A stretch of 56,329 bases of DNA from Geodermatophilus sp. YIM 151500 (GTDB lineage Bacteria > Actinomycetota > Actinomycetes > Mycobacteriales > Geodermatophilaceae). Each line of letters begins with the position of its first letter. Positions within the stretch are counted from its first letter, which is position 1. The DNA lies in NCBI RefSeq assembly GCF_025716945.1, contig NZ_JAOVZT010000018.1, positions 142 to 56,470 of the forward strand, read 5' to 3'. Shown here piece after piece: positions 36,301 through 44,346 of this stretch. A program made the position numbers and the translations under genes. The notes under the pieces were generated by a model. It saw only the letters and a program-made list of their open reading frames with translations. It made no database searches and was not told the DNA's origin.

Positions 36301-36981
36301 CCCGCCGGCCTGCGCGGTGGCCGGCCGCGACCCGCCGGCGGCCAGCACGGTGACCACCAGCGCGTCCGCCGTCCGCAGCACGTCGAGCAGGTCGTCGCCG
36401 ACCGACCGCAGCGACGAGGTGAAAACCGGCAGGGCCTGCCCGCCGCCGTCCTCGACGGCGCGGCAGAGCTCCTCGACGAACGCGGTGTTGCCGGCCAGGT
36501 GGTGCGCCCGGTAGTAGAGGACCGCGATGCGCGGGCCGCTCGAGGTCCGGGCGGCGCGCTCCGGCACGCCCCAGTCCGGCGCCACGACCGGCGGCTCGAA
36601 CCCCTCGCCGGTGAGCAGCACCGTGTCGGAGAGGAAGCGGTGCAGCTGGACGAGGTTGCCCGGGCCGCCCTGCGCCAGGTACGCGTGCGCCTCGGTGGCC
36701 ACGCCCATCGGCACCGTGGAGAGCTCCATCAGCTCGGCGTCGGGCAGCTGCTCGCCGCCGAGGACGACGACCGGCGCCGGCCCGGCCAGCAGCGGGGCGA
36801 GCACCTCCTCGTACTGCCGCCGCACCCCGAGGATGCGGACGACGACCAGCTGGCTGTCCTCGGCGAGCGCGGCGACCCCCGGGTCGTCCAGCCGCGCGGG
36901 GTTGCCCAGCCGCCAGGGCGCGCCGCTGGCCCGGGCGGAGAGCAGGTCGGTGTCGCTGGTCGACAGCAGCGTGAAGGGCAC
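33367..36981 (-). CDS. cobN: Cobaltochelatase large subunit CobN
   Basis: This 1204-residue protein inserts Co2+ into hydrogenobyrinate a,c-diamide in an ATP-dependent reaction with the small chelatase subunits. Its length fits CobN. Family signatures are visible, including IYHDPDLPPSHHYLAAYWWL, HVGKHGNLEWLPGK and the region GRNFYSVDPRAVPSRLAWE. The GTG at 36981 has GGAGG 8-10 bases upstream. A B12 riboswitch lies in the leader, so expression should fall when cobalamin is plentiful. The position and order (cobN, then cobG-cobH-cobIJ) match Rv2062c-Rv2066. CobS/CobT-type small chelatase subunits are not in the window. Confidence 0.97.
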   Translation of the reverse strand: MPFTLLSTSDTDLLSARASGAPWRLGNPARLDDPGVAALAEDSQLVVVRILGVRRQYEEVLAPLLAGPAPVVVLGGEQLPDAELMELSTVPMGVATEAHAYLAQGGPGNLVQLHRFLSDTVLLTGEGFEPPVVAPDWGVPERAARTSSGPRIAVLYYRAHHLAGNTAFVEELCRAVEDGGGQALPVFTSSLRSVGDDLLDVLRTADALVVTVLAAGGSRPATAQAGGDDGAWDVGELEALDVPVVQGLCLTRSRAEWAADDDGLLPLDVGNQVAIPEFDGRLISVPFSFKETDADGLTRYVPDPERAARVAGTALAHARLRHTPPAERRICLMLSAYPTKHARIGNAVGLDTPASVVRLLAAMAGQGYDVGPFDGPDALPGVADLDGDALVHALIAAGGQDTDWLTAEQLSGNPVRIPAAEYRRFFDTLPADLRAAVVEHWGEAPGSLFVDEADGAIVLAALRAGNVVVMVQPPRGFGENPIAIYHDPDLPPSHHYLAAYWWLRSAFGAHAVVHVGKHGNLEWLPGKTVGMSASCGPDAAIGDLPLVYPFLVNDPGEGSQAKRRAHATLVDHMVPPMARADSYGDIARLEQLLDEHANIAAMDPAKLPAVRAQIWTLLQAARLDADLGLDERPPDEHFDEMILHVDGWLCEIKDSQIRDGLHVLGAPPTGQDRVDLVLAMLRARQIWGGAVALPGLREALGLAEDGSAGRVETDAVETTAAALVSGMEDRGWSPAAVAEVVGEVLGRSDEAVEAVLRFAVDEIVPRLERTTDELDAVLHALDGGYVPAGPSGSPLRGLVNVLPTGRNFYSVDPRAVPSRLAWETGQELAESLVARYLADTGAYPPSVGLSVWGTSAMRTSGDDVAEVLALLGVRPVWDDASRRVTGLEPVPLDELGRPRIDVTVRISGFFRDAFPHVVAMLDDAVRLVAGLDEPDDRNHVKAHVDADLAGHGDRRRATTRVFGSKPGAYGAGLLPLIDSRDWRGDADLAEVYAVWGGYAYGRDLDGVEARPDMEAAYRRIAVAAKNVDTREHDIADSDDYFQYHGGMVATVRALTGRAPAAYVGDSTRPESVRTRSLTEETARVFRARVVNPKWLEAMRRHGYKGAFELAATVDYLFGYDATTGVVADWMYEKLTQTYVLDSENREFMERSNPWALHGIAERLLEAVNRGMWASPDPALLAGLQQAYLDTEGDLEGGDTPAAVR

Positions 36982-37004
36982 GTCGGGGCCTCCCTCGGGG
37001 TCCG

Positions 37005-37128
37005 CGCCCCGGGTCGTCGGGCACGGCAGCCGGAGTGTCTGGCTCGCCCGCGGAACGGGCTCACAGTGGCGGGACCGCGCCGGATTCGCACCGGTTTCCT
37101 GCCTGCGCTGCCGCGATGACCGAACGCT
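37005..37128 (-). promoter_or_regulatory. Cobalamin (B12) riboswitch in the cobN leader
   Basis: On the minus strand the leader carries the class hallmarks in order: GGAAACCGGTGCGAATCCGG, then GCGGTCCCGCCACTGTGA with the B12 box GCCACTGTGA at 37061-37070, and then paired segments followed by GCCAGACACTCC. It ends about 25 bases before cobN. B12-bound RNA is expected to block translation or transcription of cobN. The ends given are approximate. Confidence 0.93.
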
Positions 37129-37149
37129 ACCGGGTGGCGCGGGCCGGCC

Positions 37150-37230
37150 GGCCGGCGGTCGGGCGGGGCCTTCCCCGGCCGGCGGTCGGGCGGGGCCTTC
37201 CCCGGCCGGCGATCGGGCGGGGCCTTCCCC
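37150..37230. repeat. 27-bp tandem array, three units, upstream of the riboswitch
   Basis: Units at 37150-37176 and 37177-37203 are identical, and 37204-37230 differs by one base. A fourth, decayed start follows. The array lies between the riboswitch of cobN and the divergent DUF1540 gene, in the place where both promoters should be. On the minus strand every unit contains GGGGAAGGCC. Confidence 0.92.
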
Positions 37231-37261
37231 GGCCTCGGTCGTCGGCACACGCCCGGGGCGG

Positions 37262-37280
37262 GAAGGCAAGGCTTCGTTTG
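37262..37280. promoter_or_regulatory. Weak iron-box-like half site upstream of the DUF1540 gene
   Basis: GAAGGCAAGGCTTCGTTTG shares AAGGCNAGGCT with the better box at 38039-38057 but matches only about 9 of 19 consensus positions. It lies 36 bases before the DUF1540 start. This is a tentative call only. Confidence 0.2.
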
Positions 37281-37316
37281 CTGGCGGGCTGGTCAGCGGC
37301 GTGCCAACCTTCGGTC

Positions 37317-37607
37317 ATGACCTCTCTCCAGGACATGCCCCAGGTCCAGGACTGCTCGGTGAGCAGCTGTTCGTACAACGCGAACTCGAGTTGCCACGCC
37401 GGTGCCATCACCATCGGCGGCGACCACGCCCACTGCGGCACCTTCGTGGAGATCAGCTTCCGCGGCGGTCTCGACCGCACCGGTCTCGTCGGGGCCTGCC
37501 ACCGGACCGACTGCCGGCACAACGACAAGCTCGAGTGCACGGCTCCCGGCGTCCGCGTCGGGGCGGGCGCCGACATGGCCGACTGCCTGACCTACGAGGC
37601 CAGGTAG
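37317..37607 (+). CDS. Two-module DUF1540 cysteine-rich protein
   Basis: This 96-residue protein has eight cysteines (13, 18, 26, 40, 61, 66, 74, 90) in two matching modules, C-x4-C-x7-C-x13/15-C. The first continues CSYNANSSCHAGAITIGG, the DUF1540 pattern. The layout suggests one metal ion per module. The function of DUF1540 is unknown. The ATG at 37317 follows CAACCT by six bases. The gene is divergent from cobN, and its last 16 bases overlap the end of the convergent pseudo-ABC ATPase gene. Confidence 0.85.
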   Translation: MTSLQDMPQVQDCSVSSCSYNANSSCHAGAITIGGDHAHCGTFVEISFRGGLDRTGLVGACHRTDCRHNDKLECTAPGVRVGAGADMADCLTYEAR

Positions 37608-38020
37608 TCCCGCCCCTCCACCGACTCGGTCGTCAGCCCTCCGGCGGGGTCCGCGCGCAGCGCGGAATCGGCCACGGCGAGGGCGGCCACCGGGTCGTCG
37701 TCGTCGACGAGCACCGCGCGGCCCGCGCTGGCCACCGGCCTGAGCGCCGTCAGCACCACCCGGCGGTCGGCGGCGGCCAGACCCTCGGTGAGCCGGTCGA
37801 CGATCACGATCGACGCACGCCCGTCAGCGGCCGCGCGCACTGCGGCCAGCCGCTCGTCGACACCGTCGTGCGGCGCCGCCGCCAGCCGTTGCACGGCGAC
37901 CGAGCCGTGCCCGGAGGCGCACCGCCCGCTGTCGTCGTCCAGCGCCTCGATCACGCGGGAACGGGCGACGGCCGGGCCCAGCAGCACGGTCACGTCACCG
38001 AGCGGCAGCCGCAGACCCAT
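37592..38020 (-). CDS. Compact pseudo-ABC ATPase behind an iron box
   Basis: This 142-residue protein reads like a shortened ABC-transporter ATPase with ruined catalytic motifs. GDVTVLLGPAVARSR takes the place of the P-loop region, where GPNGAGKS would be expected. SIVIVDRLTEGL takes the place of Walker B and the D-loop, with Glu replaced by Arg. VLVDDDDP takes the place of the H-loop, with no His. A signature motif is missing. The ATG at 38020 has GGGAGGA four or five bases upstream. A DtxR-type box lies 19 bases upstream of the start. ATP hydrolysis is unlikely; a regulatory or partner role in iron or metal supply is a guess. Confidence 0.65.
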   Translation of the reverse strand: MGLRLPLGDVTVLLGPAVARSRVIEALDDDSGRCASGHGSVAVQRLAAAPHDGVDERLAAVRAAADGRASIVIVDRLTEGLAAADRRVVLTALRPVASAGRAVLVDDDDPVAALAVADSALRADPAGGLTTESVEGRDYLAS

Positions 38021-38038
38021 GCGTCCTCCCTCGACGAG

Positions 38039-38057
38039 TAAGGCGAGGCTAACCAAC
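38039..38057. promoter_or_regulatory. DtxR/IdeR-like iron box
   Basis: TAAGGCGAGGCTAACCAAC matches the palindromic consensus TTAGGTTAGGCTAACCTAA at 14 of 19 positions, with a perfect AGGCTAACC core. It lies 19 bases upstream of the pseudo-ABC ATPase start codon, where Fe(II)-loaded repressor would block transcription. Confidence 0.6.
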
Positions 38058-38175
38058 AGGGGTGCCTCGCGTCCAGTCCCCGGCCGGAAGCGGCCCGTGC
38101 CCGGCCCGGGACAGCCCCTGGAACCCGCGGGCCACCCCGCCGTGACCGGTGATCACGCGGGGCCGGCAGTCCACG

Positions 38176-38505
38176 TCATCCCGCCCCGAGCGCGTCGGCC
38201 AGCCGGTGGTGCACCGCTGCCTCGTCGTGCCGGCTCTGCCGCTCGAGCGTGCGCGCCAGTGCCCGGCGGGCCCAGCCGTTGGCCGGCGCGAGCTCCACCA
38301 GCATGCCGAGGACCTGCTCGGCCCGGCCCAGCTGCGCCGCGCCGAAGTAGCTGCGTGCGAGGAGCTCGAGCACCGCCTCGTTGTCCGGCTCGGCCGCCAC
38401 GACCGGCTCCAGGATGCGGGCCGCCTCCGCCGGCTGGCCCGAGGCGAGGAACAGGTCGGCCCGCAGGTACTCGGAGTGCAGGTCGCCGGAGGGCGGGAGG
38501 GTCAT
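38176..38505 (-). CDS. Short tetratricopeptide-repeat protein
   Basis: This 109-residue protein consists of about three helix-turn-helix repeats: YLRADLFLASGQPAEAARIL, then LLARSYFGAAQLGRAEQVL and ALARTLERQSRHDEAAVHH. Such repeats usually mediate protein contacts. No membrane segment is seen. I chose the ATG at 38505 because the repeats begin directly after it, although the frame stays open upstream. Partners are unknown. Confidence 0.75.
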   Translation of the reverse strand: MTLPPSGDLHSEYLRADLFLASGQPAEAARILEPVVAAEPDNEAVLELLARSYFGAAQLGRAEQVLGMLVELAPANGWARRALARTLERQSRHDEAAVHHRLADALGAG

Positions 38506-38676
38506 CCGGAACTCAACGACGTGCCGCCCCGCTGGCTTCCCGCTCCCGGCGCGCAGCCACACCGCGAAAAGCTCGTGCGCCATCCGGTTGCCCGCCCGCC
38601 CCGCGGGGAACACCCGCACGTGCCATCCGAGGCGGTCCGGCGTGCATCCGGGAGCGGCCGCGGGGCGAAGAACAGG

Positions 38677-38682
38677 TACGAT
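38677..38682 (+). promoter_or_regulatory. Putative -10 of the DUF4383 gene
   Basis: TACGAT lies 25 bases before the ATG at 38708. A ribosome-binding GGAG (38697-38700) stands between them, so this transcript has a short normal leader. Confidence 0.45.
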
Positions 38683-38707
38683 CGATCTCCCCGGACGGAG
38701 CACCGCC

Positions 38708-39562
38708 ATGGCCCTGCGAACCCTCACTCGCAAGCGCGCGACCTCATCCGGCGCCGACCCCGATGCCGCCGCGCCGGCCCCGCCGGTCGCCAGCACCACC
38801 CTCAACCGCCGCGCCCCCACCCCGCCGGACTCCGCGGCGGCCCGGGCCCCCGCCGCGGAGGACCGGAGGCCGACCCACGCCGGGGTGTCGCGCTGGCAGG
38901 ACGAACCGGAGCCCAACGGCTCGGGTGCCCGCGTGCCGATCGTGCACCGCCTCGGTGCCTTCTCCGTCGCCGCCTTCATCTTCGTCTTCGGTGTCCTGGG
39001 CTTCGTCGGCGGTCTGGACTTCTTCTCGACCGACGGCGAGGAGATCCTCGGGCTGTCGTCCAACGGCCTGCTCTCCACCATCTCGGTGGTCGTCGCGGTG
39101 GTGCTGGTGGTGTCGGCCTTCATGGGCCCGCGCATCGCCTCGACCGTGATGCTGGTGATCGGCGTGCTCTTCCTGCTCTCCGCCCTGGTCAACCTGGCCG
39201 TGCTGAGGACGAGCTTCAACTTCCTCGCGTTCGAGATGCCCAACGTGATCTTCTCGATCGTCGCCGGACTGCTCCTGCTGACGCTCGGCGCCTACGGCCG
39301 GATCAGCGGGCACCTGCCGGCCGACAGCCCGTACGCCCACGAGCAGCACCGGGTCGAGGACGACGAGGAGCCCGAGGTGTACCCGCAGACCCCCGAGGAG
39401 GTCGCCGCCGAGGAGGCGATGCGGGAGGCCGAGATCGCCGTCGTCCAGCACACCGCCACCGACGAGCAGCGCCGGCGGGTCGAGGCCATGCACGCGTCGA
39501 CCCTCCGGCAGGAGCGGCGGCGGATCTGGATGTCGTTCGACGAGCACCGCACCACCTGGTGA
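38708..39562 (+). CDS. DUF4383-family membrane protein
   Basis: This 284-residue protein has a Pro/Ala-rich cytosolic N-terminus (1-75), four hydrophobic segments between about residues 80 and 200, and a long Glu-rich C-terminal coil (EEVAAEEAMREAEIAVV). The membrane core, with LGAFSVAAFIFVFGVLGF and LNLAVLRT-type loops, resembles the actinobacterial DUF4383 family. No function is known. The ATG at 38708 has GGAG seven bases upstream. The gene is followed by cobG after 92 bp and is probably transcribed separately. Confidence 0.75.
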   Translation: MALRTLTRKRATSSGADPDAAAPAPPVASTTLNRRAPTPPDSAAARAPAAEDRRPTHAGVSRWQDEPEPNGSGARVPIVHRLGAFSVAAFIFVFGVLGFVGGLDFFSTDGEEILGLSSNGLLSTISVVVAVVLVVSAFMGPRIASTVMLVIGVLFLLSALVNLAVLRTSFNFLAFEMPNVIFSIVAGLLLLTLGAYGRISGHLPADSPYAHEQHRVEDDEEPEVYPQTPEEVAAEEAMREAEIAVVQHTATDEQRRRVEAMHASTLRQERRRIWMSFDEHRTTW

Positions 39563-39638
39563 CCACCGCGGTCGGCTGACCGTCGAGCGCTGTCGACGTC
39601 CGGGGCGGGCGGGCGCGGACGGCGGCGCGGCCGGGACG

Positions 39639-39644
39639 TAGCCT
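39639..39644 (+). promoter_or_regulatory. Putative -10 element of the cobG-cobH-cobIJ operon
   Basis: TAGCCT stands 10 bases before the cobG ATG at 39655, giving a leader of only a few bases. There is no riboswitch in this leader, unlike that of cobN. Confidence 0.4.
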
Positions 39645-39654
39645 CGCGGGCGCC

Positions 39655-40881
39655 ATGTCTCCCGCCGCCGCGCCGTCCACCGCCGCAGGGCCGTCCGCGC
39701 CCGGGCGGGACCGAGCCGACGCCTGCCCCGGCGCGCTGCGGACGCACGCCGCCGCCGACGGCGCCCTCGCCCGGGTCCGGGTACCGGGCGGCACCCTGAC
39801 CGGCGGTCGGCTACGAGCGCTCGCCGGCGCAGCGCGCGACCTCGGCGACGGTGCGCTGGAGCTCACCAGCCGTGGCAACCTGCAGCTGCGCGGCCTCCCG
39901 GCCGGGGCCGAGGCCGCGCTGGCCGCCCGGCTGTCCGCCGCGGGGCTGCTGCCCAGCGCGGCGCACGACCGGGTGCGCAACGTGGTGGCCAGCGTGCTGA
40001 CCGGTCGCGCGCCGGGCGGGCACGTCGACGTCCGCCCGTGGGTGTCCGCCCTGGACGCCGGGCTGTGCGCCGACCCGGCGCTGGCCGACCTGCCGGGGCG
40101 GTTCCTGGTCGCGGTCGACGACGGCCGCGGCGACGTGGCCGGGCTCGGGGCCGACGTGGGCTTGCTCGCCCTGTCCCCCGGCTCGGTGGCGCTGCTGCTG
40201 GCCGGCGTCGACACCGGCCTGCGTTCCGGTCCGGACGGCGCGGTCGACCTGGCGCTCGCCGCCACCCGTGCCTACTCCGCCGAGCGCGGGGCGCGGGGCG
40301 GCACCGCGTGGCGGCTGGCCGAGCTGCCCGGTGGCCCGCGCGCCGTCGCCGCGCGCCTGACCGGGCCCCGGTCGGCGCCGGTCGCCGTCCCCTCCCCCGT
40401 CGGCGCCGGCCCCGCGGGCACGGTGGTCCAGCGCGACGGGCGGCACGCGGTGTGCGCCGCCGTCCCGCTCGGCCGGTTGACCGCCGACCAGGCCGAGCTG
40501 CTCGCCGCCGCGGCCCCGACCGACGTCCTGGTCACCCCGTGGCGCAGCGTCGTCGTCCCCGACCTGCCGCCGGCGGCGGCCGCGCGGTCGACCGTCGACC
40601 TCGCCGCCGCCGGGTTGGAGCCCGACCCGGCCTCGCCCTGGTGGCGGGTCAGCGCGTGCGCCGGCCGGCCGGGCTGCGCGAGGTCGCTCTCCGACGTCCG
40701 CGCCGACGCGGTGGCCGCGGTGGCCGCCGGCGCGTTGCCGGCCGGCGGCGCCCGCCAGCACTGGGCCGGCTGCGAACGCCGCTGCGGCCGCCCCCGCGGG
40801 GCCGTCGTGGACGTCGTCGCCGTGACCGCTCCGGATGGCGGCGCCGGCTACCGCATCACCGACCCCGCCGAGAAGGGCTGA
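39655..40881 (+). CDS. cobG: Precorrin-3B synthase CobG
   Basis: This 408-residue oxygen-dependent enzyme forms the lactone and hydroxyl of precorrin-3B and marks the aerobic cobalamin route. It has two ferredoxin-like half-domains (nitrite/sulfite-reductase type). The N-terminal part contains [14 protein letters not shown]. The Fe-S cysteines lie in [11 protein letters not shown] and [12 protein letters not shown]. The ATG at 39655 follows a -10-like hexamer. The stop overlaps the cobH start as TGATG. It corresponds to Rv2064. Confidence 0.94.
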   Translation: MSPAAAPSTAAGPSAPGRDRADACPGALRTHAAADGALARVRVPGGTLTGGRLRALAGAARDLGDGALELTSRGNLQLRGLPAGAEAALAARLSAAGLLPSAAHDRVRNVVASVLTGRAPGGHVDVRPWVSALDAGLCADPALADLPGRFLVAVDDGRGDVAGLGADVGLLALSPGSVALLLAGVDTGLRSGPDGAVDLALAATRAYSAERGARGGTAWRLAELPGGPRAVAARLTGPRSAPVAVPSPVGAGPAGTVVQRDGRHAVCAAVPLGRLTADQAELLAAAAPTDVLVTPWRSVVVPDLPPAAAARSTVDLAAAGLEPDPASPWWRVSACAGRPGCARSLSDVRADAVAAVAAGALPAGGARQHWAGCERRCGRPRGAVVDVVAVTAPDGGAGYRITDPAEKG

Positions 40882-41501
40882 TGTACGACTACGAGCACGA
40901 CGGCGCCGCGATCTACCGGCAGTCGTTCGCGACGATCCGCGCCGAGGCCGACCTGGGCGGCCTGCCCGACGACGTCGCCCGGGTGGCCGTGCGGATGGTC
41001 CACGCGTGCGGGCAGGTCGACCTCGTGCGCGACCTGGCGTTCACCCCGGACGTCGTCGCCGTCGCCCGCGCGGCCCTGCTCGCCGGCGCGCCGGTGCTCT
41101 GCGACGCGACGATGGTAGCCGCGGGCGTCACCCGCCGGAGGCTGCCCGAGGGCAACCAGGTCGTCTGCACGCTCGACGACCCGCGCACCCCGGCCCTGGC
41201 GGCCGAGCTCGGCACGACCCGCACCGCCGCCGCGCTGGAGCTGTGGGGTGAGCGGCTCGACGGTGCGGTCGTGGCGATCGGCAACGCACCGACGGCGCTG
41301 TTCCACCTGCTGGAGATGGTCGCCGCCGGCGCGCCACGGCCGGCGGCGGTGCTCGGCATCCCCGTGGGTTTCGTCGGTGCGGTGGAGAGCAAGGAGGCGC
41401 TGGTCGCCTCCGACCTCGAACACCTGGTGGTCCGGGGTCGGCGCGGCGGCAGCGCGATGGCCGCCGCGGCGGTGAACGCGATCGCGAGCGAGGCGGAGTG
41501 A
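40881..41501 (+). CDS. cobH: Precorrin-8X methylmutase CobH
   Basis: This 206-residue enzyme moves the C11 methyl group to C12, giving hydrogenobyrinate. The catalytic His lies in [10 protein letters not shown] (His41). The C-terminal [17 protein letters not shown] loop is conserved in CobH/CbiC. The start ATG overlaps the cobG stop by one base and its end overlaps cobIJ by four bases, so the three genes are translationally coupled. It corresponds to Rv2065. Confidence 0.96.
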   Translation: MYDYEHDGAAIYRQSFATIRAEADLGGLPDDVARVAVRMVHACGQVDLVRDLAFTPDVVAVARAALLAGAPVLCDATMVAAGVTRRRLPEGNQVVCTLDDPRTPALAAELGTTRTAAALELWGERLDGAVVAIGNAPTALFHLLEMVAAGAPRPAAVLGIPVGFVGAVESKEALVASDLEHLVVRGRRGGSAMAAAAVNAIASEAE

Positions 41502-43063
41502 GCGGACGGGGGAGCGGCGTCGGGGGGCCGGCAGGCAGCTCGCGGCGCACCGGGCGGCTGTACGGGGTGGGGCTGGGGCCCGGCGACCCTGAGCTGGTCA
41601 CGGTCAAGGCGGCCCGGCTGATCGGCACCGCCGACGTGGTCGCCTTCCACGCCGCCCGGCACGGCCGCTCGGTGGCTCGCGCCCTCGCCGAGCCCTACCT
41701 GCGCCCGGGGCAGGTGGAGGAACTGCTCGTCTACCCGGTGACCACCGAGGGCACCGACCACCCCGGCGGCTACCGGGCGGCCATCGACTCGTTCTACGAG
41801 GACGCCGCTGCCCGGCTCGCCGCGCACCTCGACGCCGGCCGTGACGTCGTCGTCCTGGCCGAGGGCGACCCGTTCTTCTACGGCTCCTACATGCACATGC
41901 ACAAGCGGCTGGCGCACCGCTACCCCACCGAGGTGGTGCCCGGGGTGACCAGCGTGAGCGGCGCCGCAGCGGCGCTCGGTCGGCCGCTGGTCGAGCGCGA
42001 CGAGGTGCTCACCGTGCTGCCGGGCACCCTCGACGGTGACGAGCTCGCGGAGCGCCTGGCCGGCACCGACTCGGCCGCCGTGCTCAAGCTCGGCCGCACG
42101 TTCCCGGCCGTGCGGGCGGCCTTCGAGCGGGCCGGGGTGCTCGACCGGGCCGTCTACGTGGAGCGGGCGACGACCGAGCGGCAGCGCGCGCTGCCGCTTG
42201 CCGACGTCGATCCGGCGACGGTGCCCTACTTCTCCCTCGCCCTGCTGCCCAGTGCGCTCACCGACCCGGGCGGGGTGCCCGCGCCCGCCGACGGCGGCGG
42301 GCACGCCGGTGAGGTGGCGGTCGTGGGGCTCGGCCCCGGGTCGCGGTGCTGGACGACGCCGGAGGCGGCCGAGGCGCTGGCCGCCGCCGACGACCTGGTC
42401 GGCTACGGCCCCTACCTCGACCGGGTGCCGGCCAACCCGCGGCAGCGGCGGCACCCCAGCGACAACCGGGTCGAGGCCGAGCGGGCGGCGCACGCGCTGG
42501 AGCTGGCGCGGTCCGGACGGCGGGTCGCGGTGGTCTCCTCCGGCGACCCGGGGGTGTTCGCGATGGCCGCGGCGGTGCTGGAGGTCGCCGAGCGGCCCGA
42601 GTTCGCCGGCGTCCCGGTGCGCGTGGTGCCCGGCCTGACGGCCGCCCAGGCGGTCGCCGCGCGCGTGGGGGCGCCCCTGGGCCACGACTTCTGCGTGCTC
42701 TCCCTCTCCGACGTCCGCAAGCCGTGGGCCGTCGTCGTCGACCGGCTCCGCCACGCCGCCGCGGCCGACCTGGTCATCGCGCTCTACAACCCGCGCTCGA
42801 CGGTGCGGCCGCACCAGCTGGGCGAGGCCCAGAAAGTGCTGCTGGAGCACCGGTCGCCGGACACCGTCGTGGTCGTCGGCCGCGACGTCGGCGGCCCGGA
42901 GGAGCGGCTGACGGTGACCACGCTCGGCGACCTGGACCCCCACACCGTCGACATGCGCTGCCTGGTGCTGGTCGGCTCGTCCCGGACGCGCGTGTCGCCG
43001 TCCGGAGCGGTCTGGACGCCGCGGACGCACCCCGACGCCGGCTCCGCGGGCGTCCGGGAATGA
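41498..43063 (+). CDS. cobIJ: Bifunctional precorrin-2 C20-methyltransferase / precorrin-3B C17-methyltransferase
   Basis: The 521-residue fusion has two Cbi/Cob SAM methyltransferase domains. CobI spans residues 21 to about 250, with [13 protein letters not shown] and [13 protein letters not shown]. CobJ spans 272 to about 509, with [24 protein letters not shown] and IALYNPRS. They act on the two sides of CobG: C20 methylation makes precorrin-3A, and C17 methylation makes precorrin-4. The same fusion exists in M. tuberculosis (Rv2066). The GTG start overlaps cobH as GTGA. Confidence 0.96.
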   Translation: MSGRGSGVGGPAGSSRRTGRLYGVGLGPGDPELVTVKAARLIGTADVVAFHAARHGRSVARALAEPYLRPGQVEELLVYPVTTEGTDHPGGYRAAIDSFYEDAAARLAAHLDAGRDVVVLAEGDPFFYGSYMHMHKRLAHRYPTEVVPGVTSVSGAAAALGRPLVERDEVLTVLPGTLDGDELAERLAGTDSAAVLKLGRTFPAVRAAFERAGVLDRAVYVERATTERQRALPLADVDPATVPYFSLALLPSALTDPGGVPAPADGGGHAGEVAVVGLGPGSRCWTTPEAAEALAAADDLVGYGPYLDRVPANPRQRRHPSDNRVEAERAAHALELARSGRRVAVVSSGDPGVFAMAAAVLEVAERPEFAGVPVRVVPGLTAAQAVAARVGAPLGHDFCVLSLSDVRKPWAVVVDRLRHAAAADLVIALYNPRSTVRPHQLGEAQKVLLEHRSPDTVVVVGRDVGGPEERLTVTTLGDLDPHTVDMRCLVLVGSSRTRVSPSGAVWTPRTHPDAGSAGVRE

Positions 43064-43091
43064 CGCGCCGGGGAGGCGGCATTCCCCCGTC

Positions 43092-44324
43092 GTGCCTTCC
43101 GCCCGCCTGAGCCGCCCGGCCGCCTTCTGGTCGCTCGCGGCGCTGCTGGTGCTGGTGCTGGCCTCCTCCGGCGTGCCGACCCCGCTGTACCGGGTGTACC
43201 AGGCGCGCTTCGACTTCGGCCCCGGGCTGTTGACCGCGGTCTTCGGCGTGTACTCGTTCGCGCTGCTGGCCACCCTGCTCGTGGTCGGGGCGCTGTCGGA
43301 CCACGTCGGCCGCCGGCCGGTGCTCGCCGCCGGGCTGGCGCTGCAGGCGGTCGCCATGGTGCTGTTCCTCGCCGCCGACGGGGTCGGCTGGCTGCTGTCC
43401 GCCCGGGTGGTGCAGGGCCTGTCCACCGGCGCGCTCACCGGCGCGCTCGGGGCGGCGCTGCTGGACTTCCAGCGGCAGGACCGGCCGCTCGGACCGGTGG
43501 TCAACAGCGCCGGACCCGGGGTGGGCCTGGCCGCGGGCGCGGTCGGCGCCGGCCTCGCCCTGCAGTTCCTACCCGCTCCGACCGCGTGGGTGTACGGCAC
43601 GCTGACCGGCGCCTTCGCCCTCGCCGCGGCGGGTGTGCTGCTGCTGCCGGAGTCCTCGCCGCGCCTGCCCGGCGCGCTGACCTCGCTCCGCCCGCAGGTG
43701 CACGTGCCGCGCGCGCAGCGCCCCCGCTTCCTGGTCGCCGTCCCGTGCCTGGTGGCCACCTGGGCCCTCGGCGGGCTGTACCTGTCGCTGGCGCCGTCCG
43801 TGCTGGCCGGCGTGTTCGGCGTCGACGACCACCTGGCCGGCAGCCTGCTCGTCCTCGCGATGAACGGCTGCGCCGCGGTCGGGTCGGTGGCCGCCCACCG
43901 GCTGTCCGGCGAGCTGGCGATGTCGGCCGGCGCGCTGGTCTTCGCCGGCGGAGTCGCCGTCACGCTGGTGGCCGTGGGCACGACCTCGGTGCCGCTGCTG
44001 TTCGCCTCGGCGGTGGTCTCCGGGCTGGGCTTCGGCTCGGCGTTCTACGGCGCGCTGGCCACCGCCACCCGCGGCGTCGTCCCGGGGGCCCGCGCCGGCC
44101 TGATGTCGAGCATCTTCGTCGTCGGCTACCTGTCGTTCAGCCTGCCGGCCATCGGCGCCGGTCTGGCCGCCGCCCGCGTGGGCCTGACGCTCACCGCGCA
44201 GGTGTACGGCGTCGCCGTCGTGGTGCTCGCACTGGTCGCCGTGGGCGGGCTGCTCGCGCGGCGACGCGCGGACGCGCGGCTGGCCGCCCGGGCGGTCGAG
44301 CGGCGCGGGTCGCTGGCCGCCTGA
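43092..44324 (+). CDS. MFS transporter
   Basis: This 410-residue protein has twelve hydrophobic segments. The MFS loop motif GALSDHVGRRPVL lies between helices 2 and 3, and a basic central loop (VHVPRAQRPR) follows helix 6. It resembles drug/sugar-type MFS exporters. GTG 43092 is 28 bp after cobIJ on the same strand, so cotranscription with the corrin genes is possible. A link to corrinoid or cobalt transport is only suggested by position. It is convergent with the DivIVA-like gene. Confidence 0.9.
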   Translation: MPSARLSRPAAFWSLAALLVLVLASSGVPTPLYRVYQARFDFGPGLLTAVFGVYSFALLATLLVVGALSDHVGRRPVLAAGLALQAVAMVLFLAADGVGWLLSARVVQGLSTGALTGALGAALLDFQRQDRPLGPVVNSAGPGVGLAAGAVGAGLALQFLPAPTAWVYGTLTGAFALAAAGVLLLPESSPRLPGALTSLRPQVHVPRAQRPRFLVAVPCLVATWALGGLYLSLAPSVLAGVFGVDDHLAGSLLVLAMNGCAAVGSVAAHRLSGELAMSAGALVFAGGVAVTLVAVGTTSVPLLFASAVVSGLGFGSAFYGALATATRGVVPGARAGLMSSIFVVGYLSFSLPAIGAGLAAARVGLTLTAQVYGVAVVVLALVAVGGLLARRRADARLAARAVERRGSLAA

Positions 44325-44346
44325 CCGCCCGGGACGCGCGGCCCGG

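Noticed and set aside
33022-37119. Open frame of 1365 codons on the plus strand
   Set aside because: It is the antisense shadow of cobN, with no domain pattern and no ribosome-binding site.
37035-37316. Upstream extension of the DUF1540 frame
   Set aside because: The extension crosses the 27-bp repeats and the riboswitch of the opposite gene. The cysteine pattern begins right after ATG 37317.
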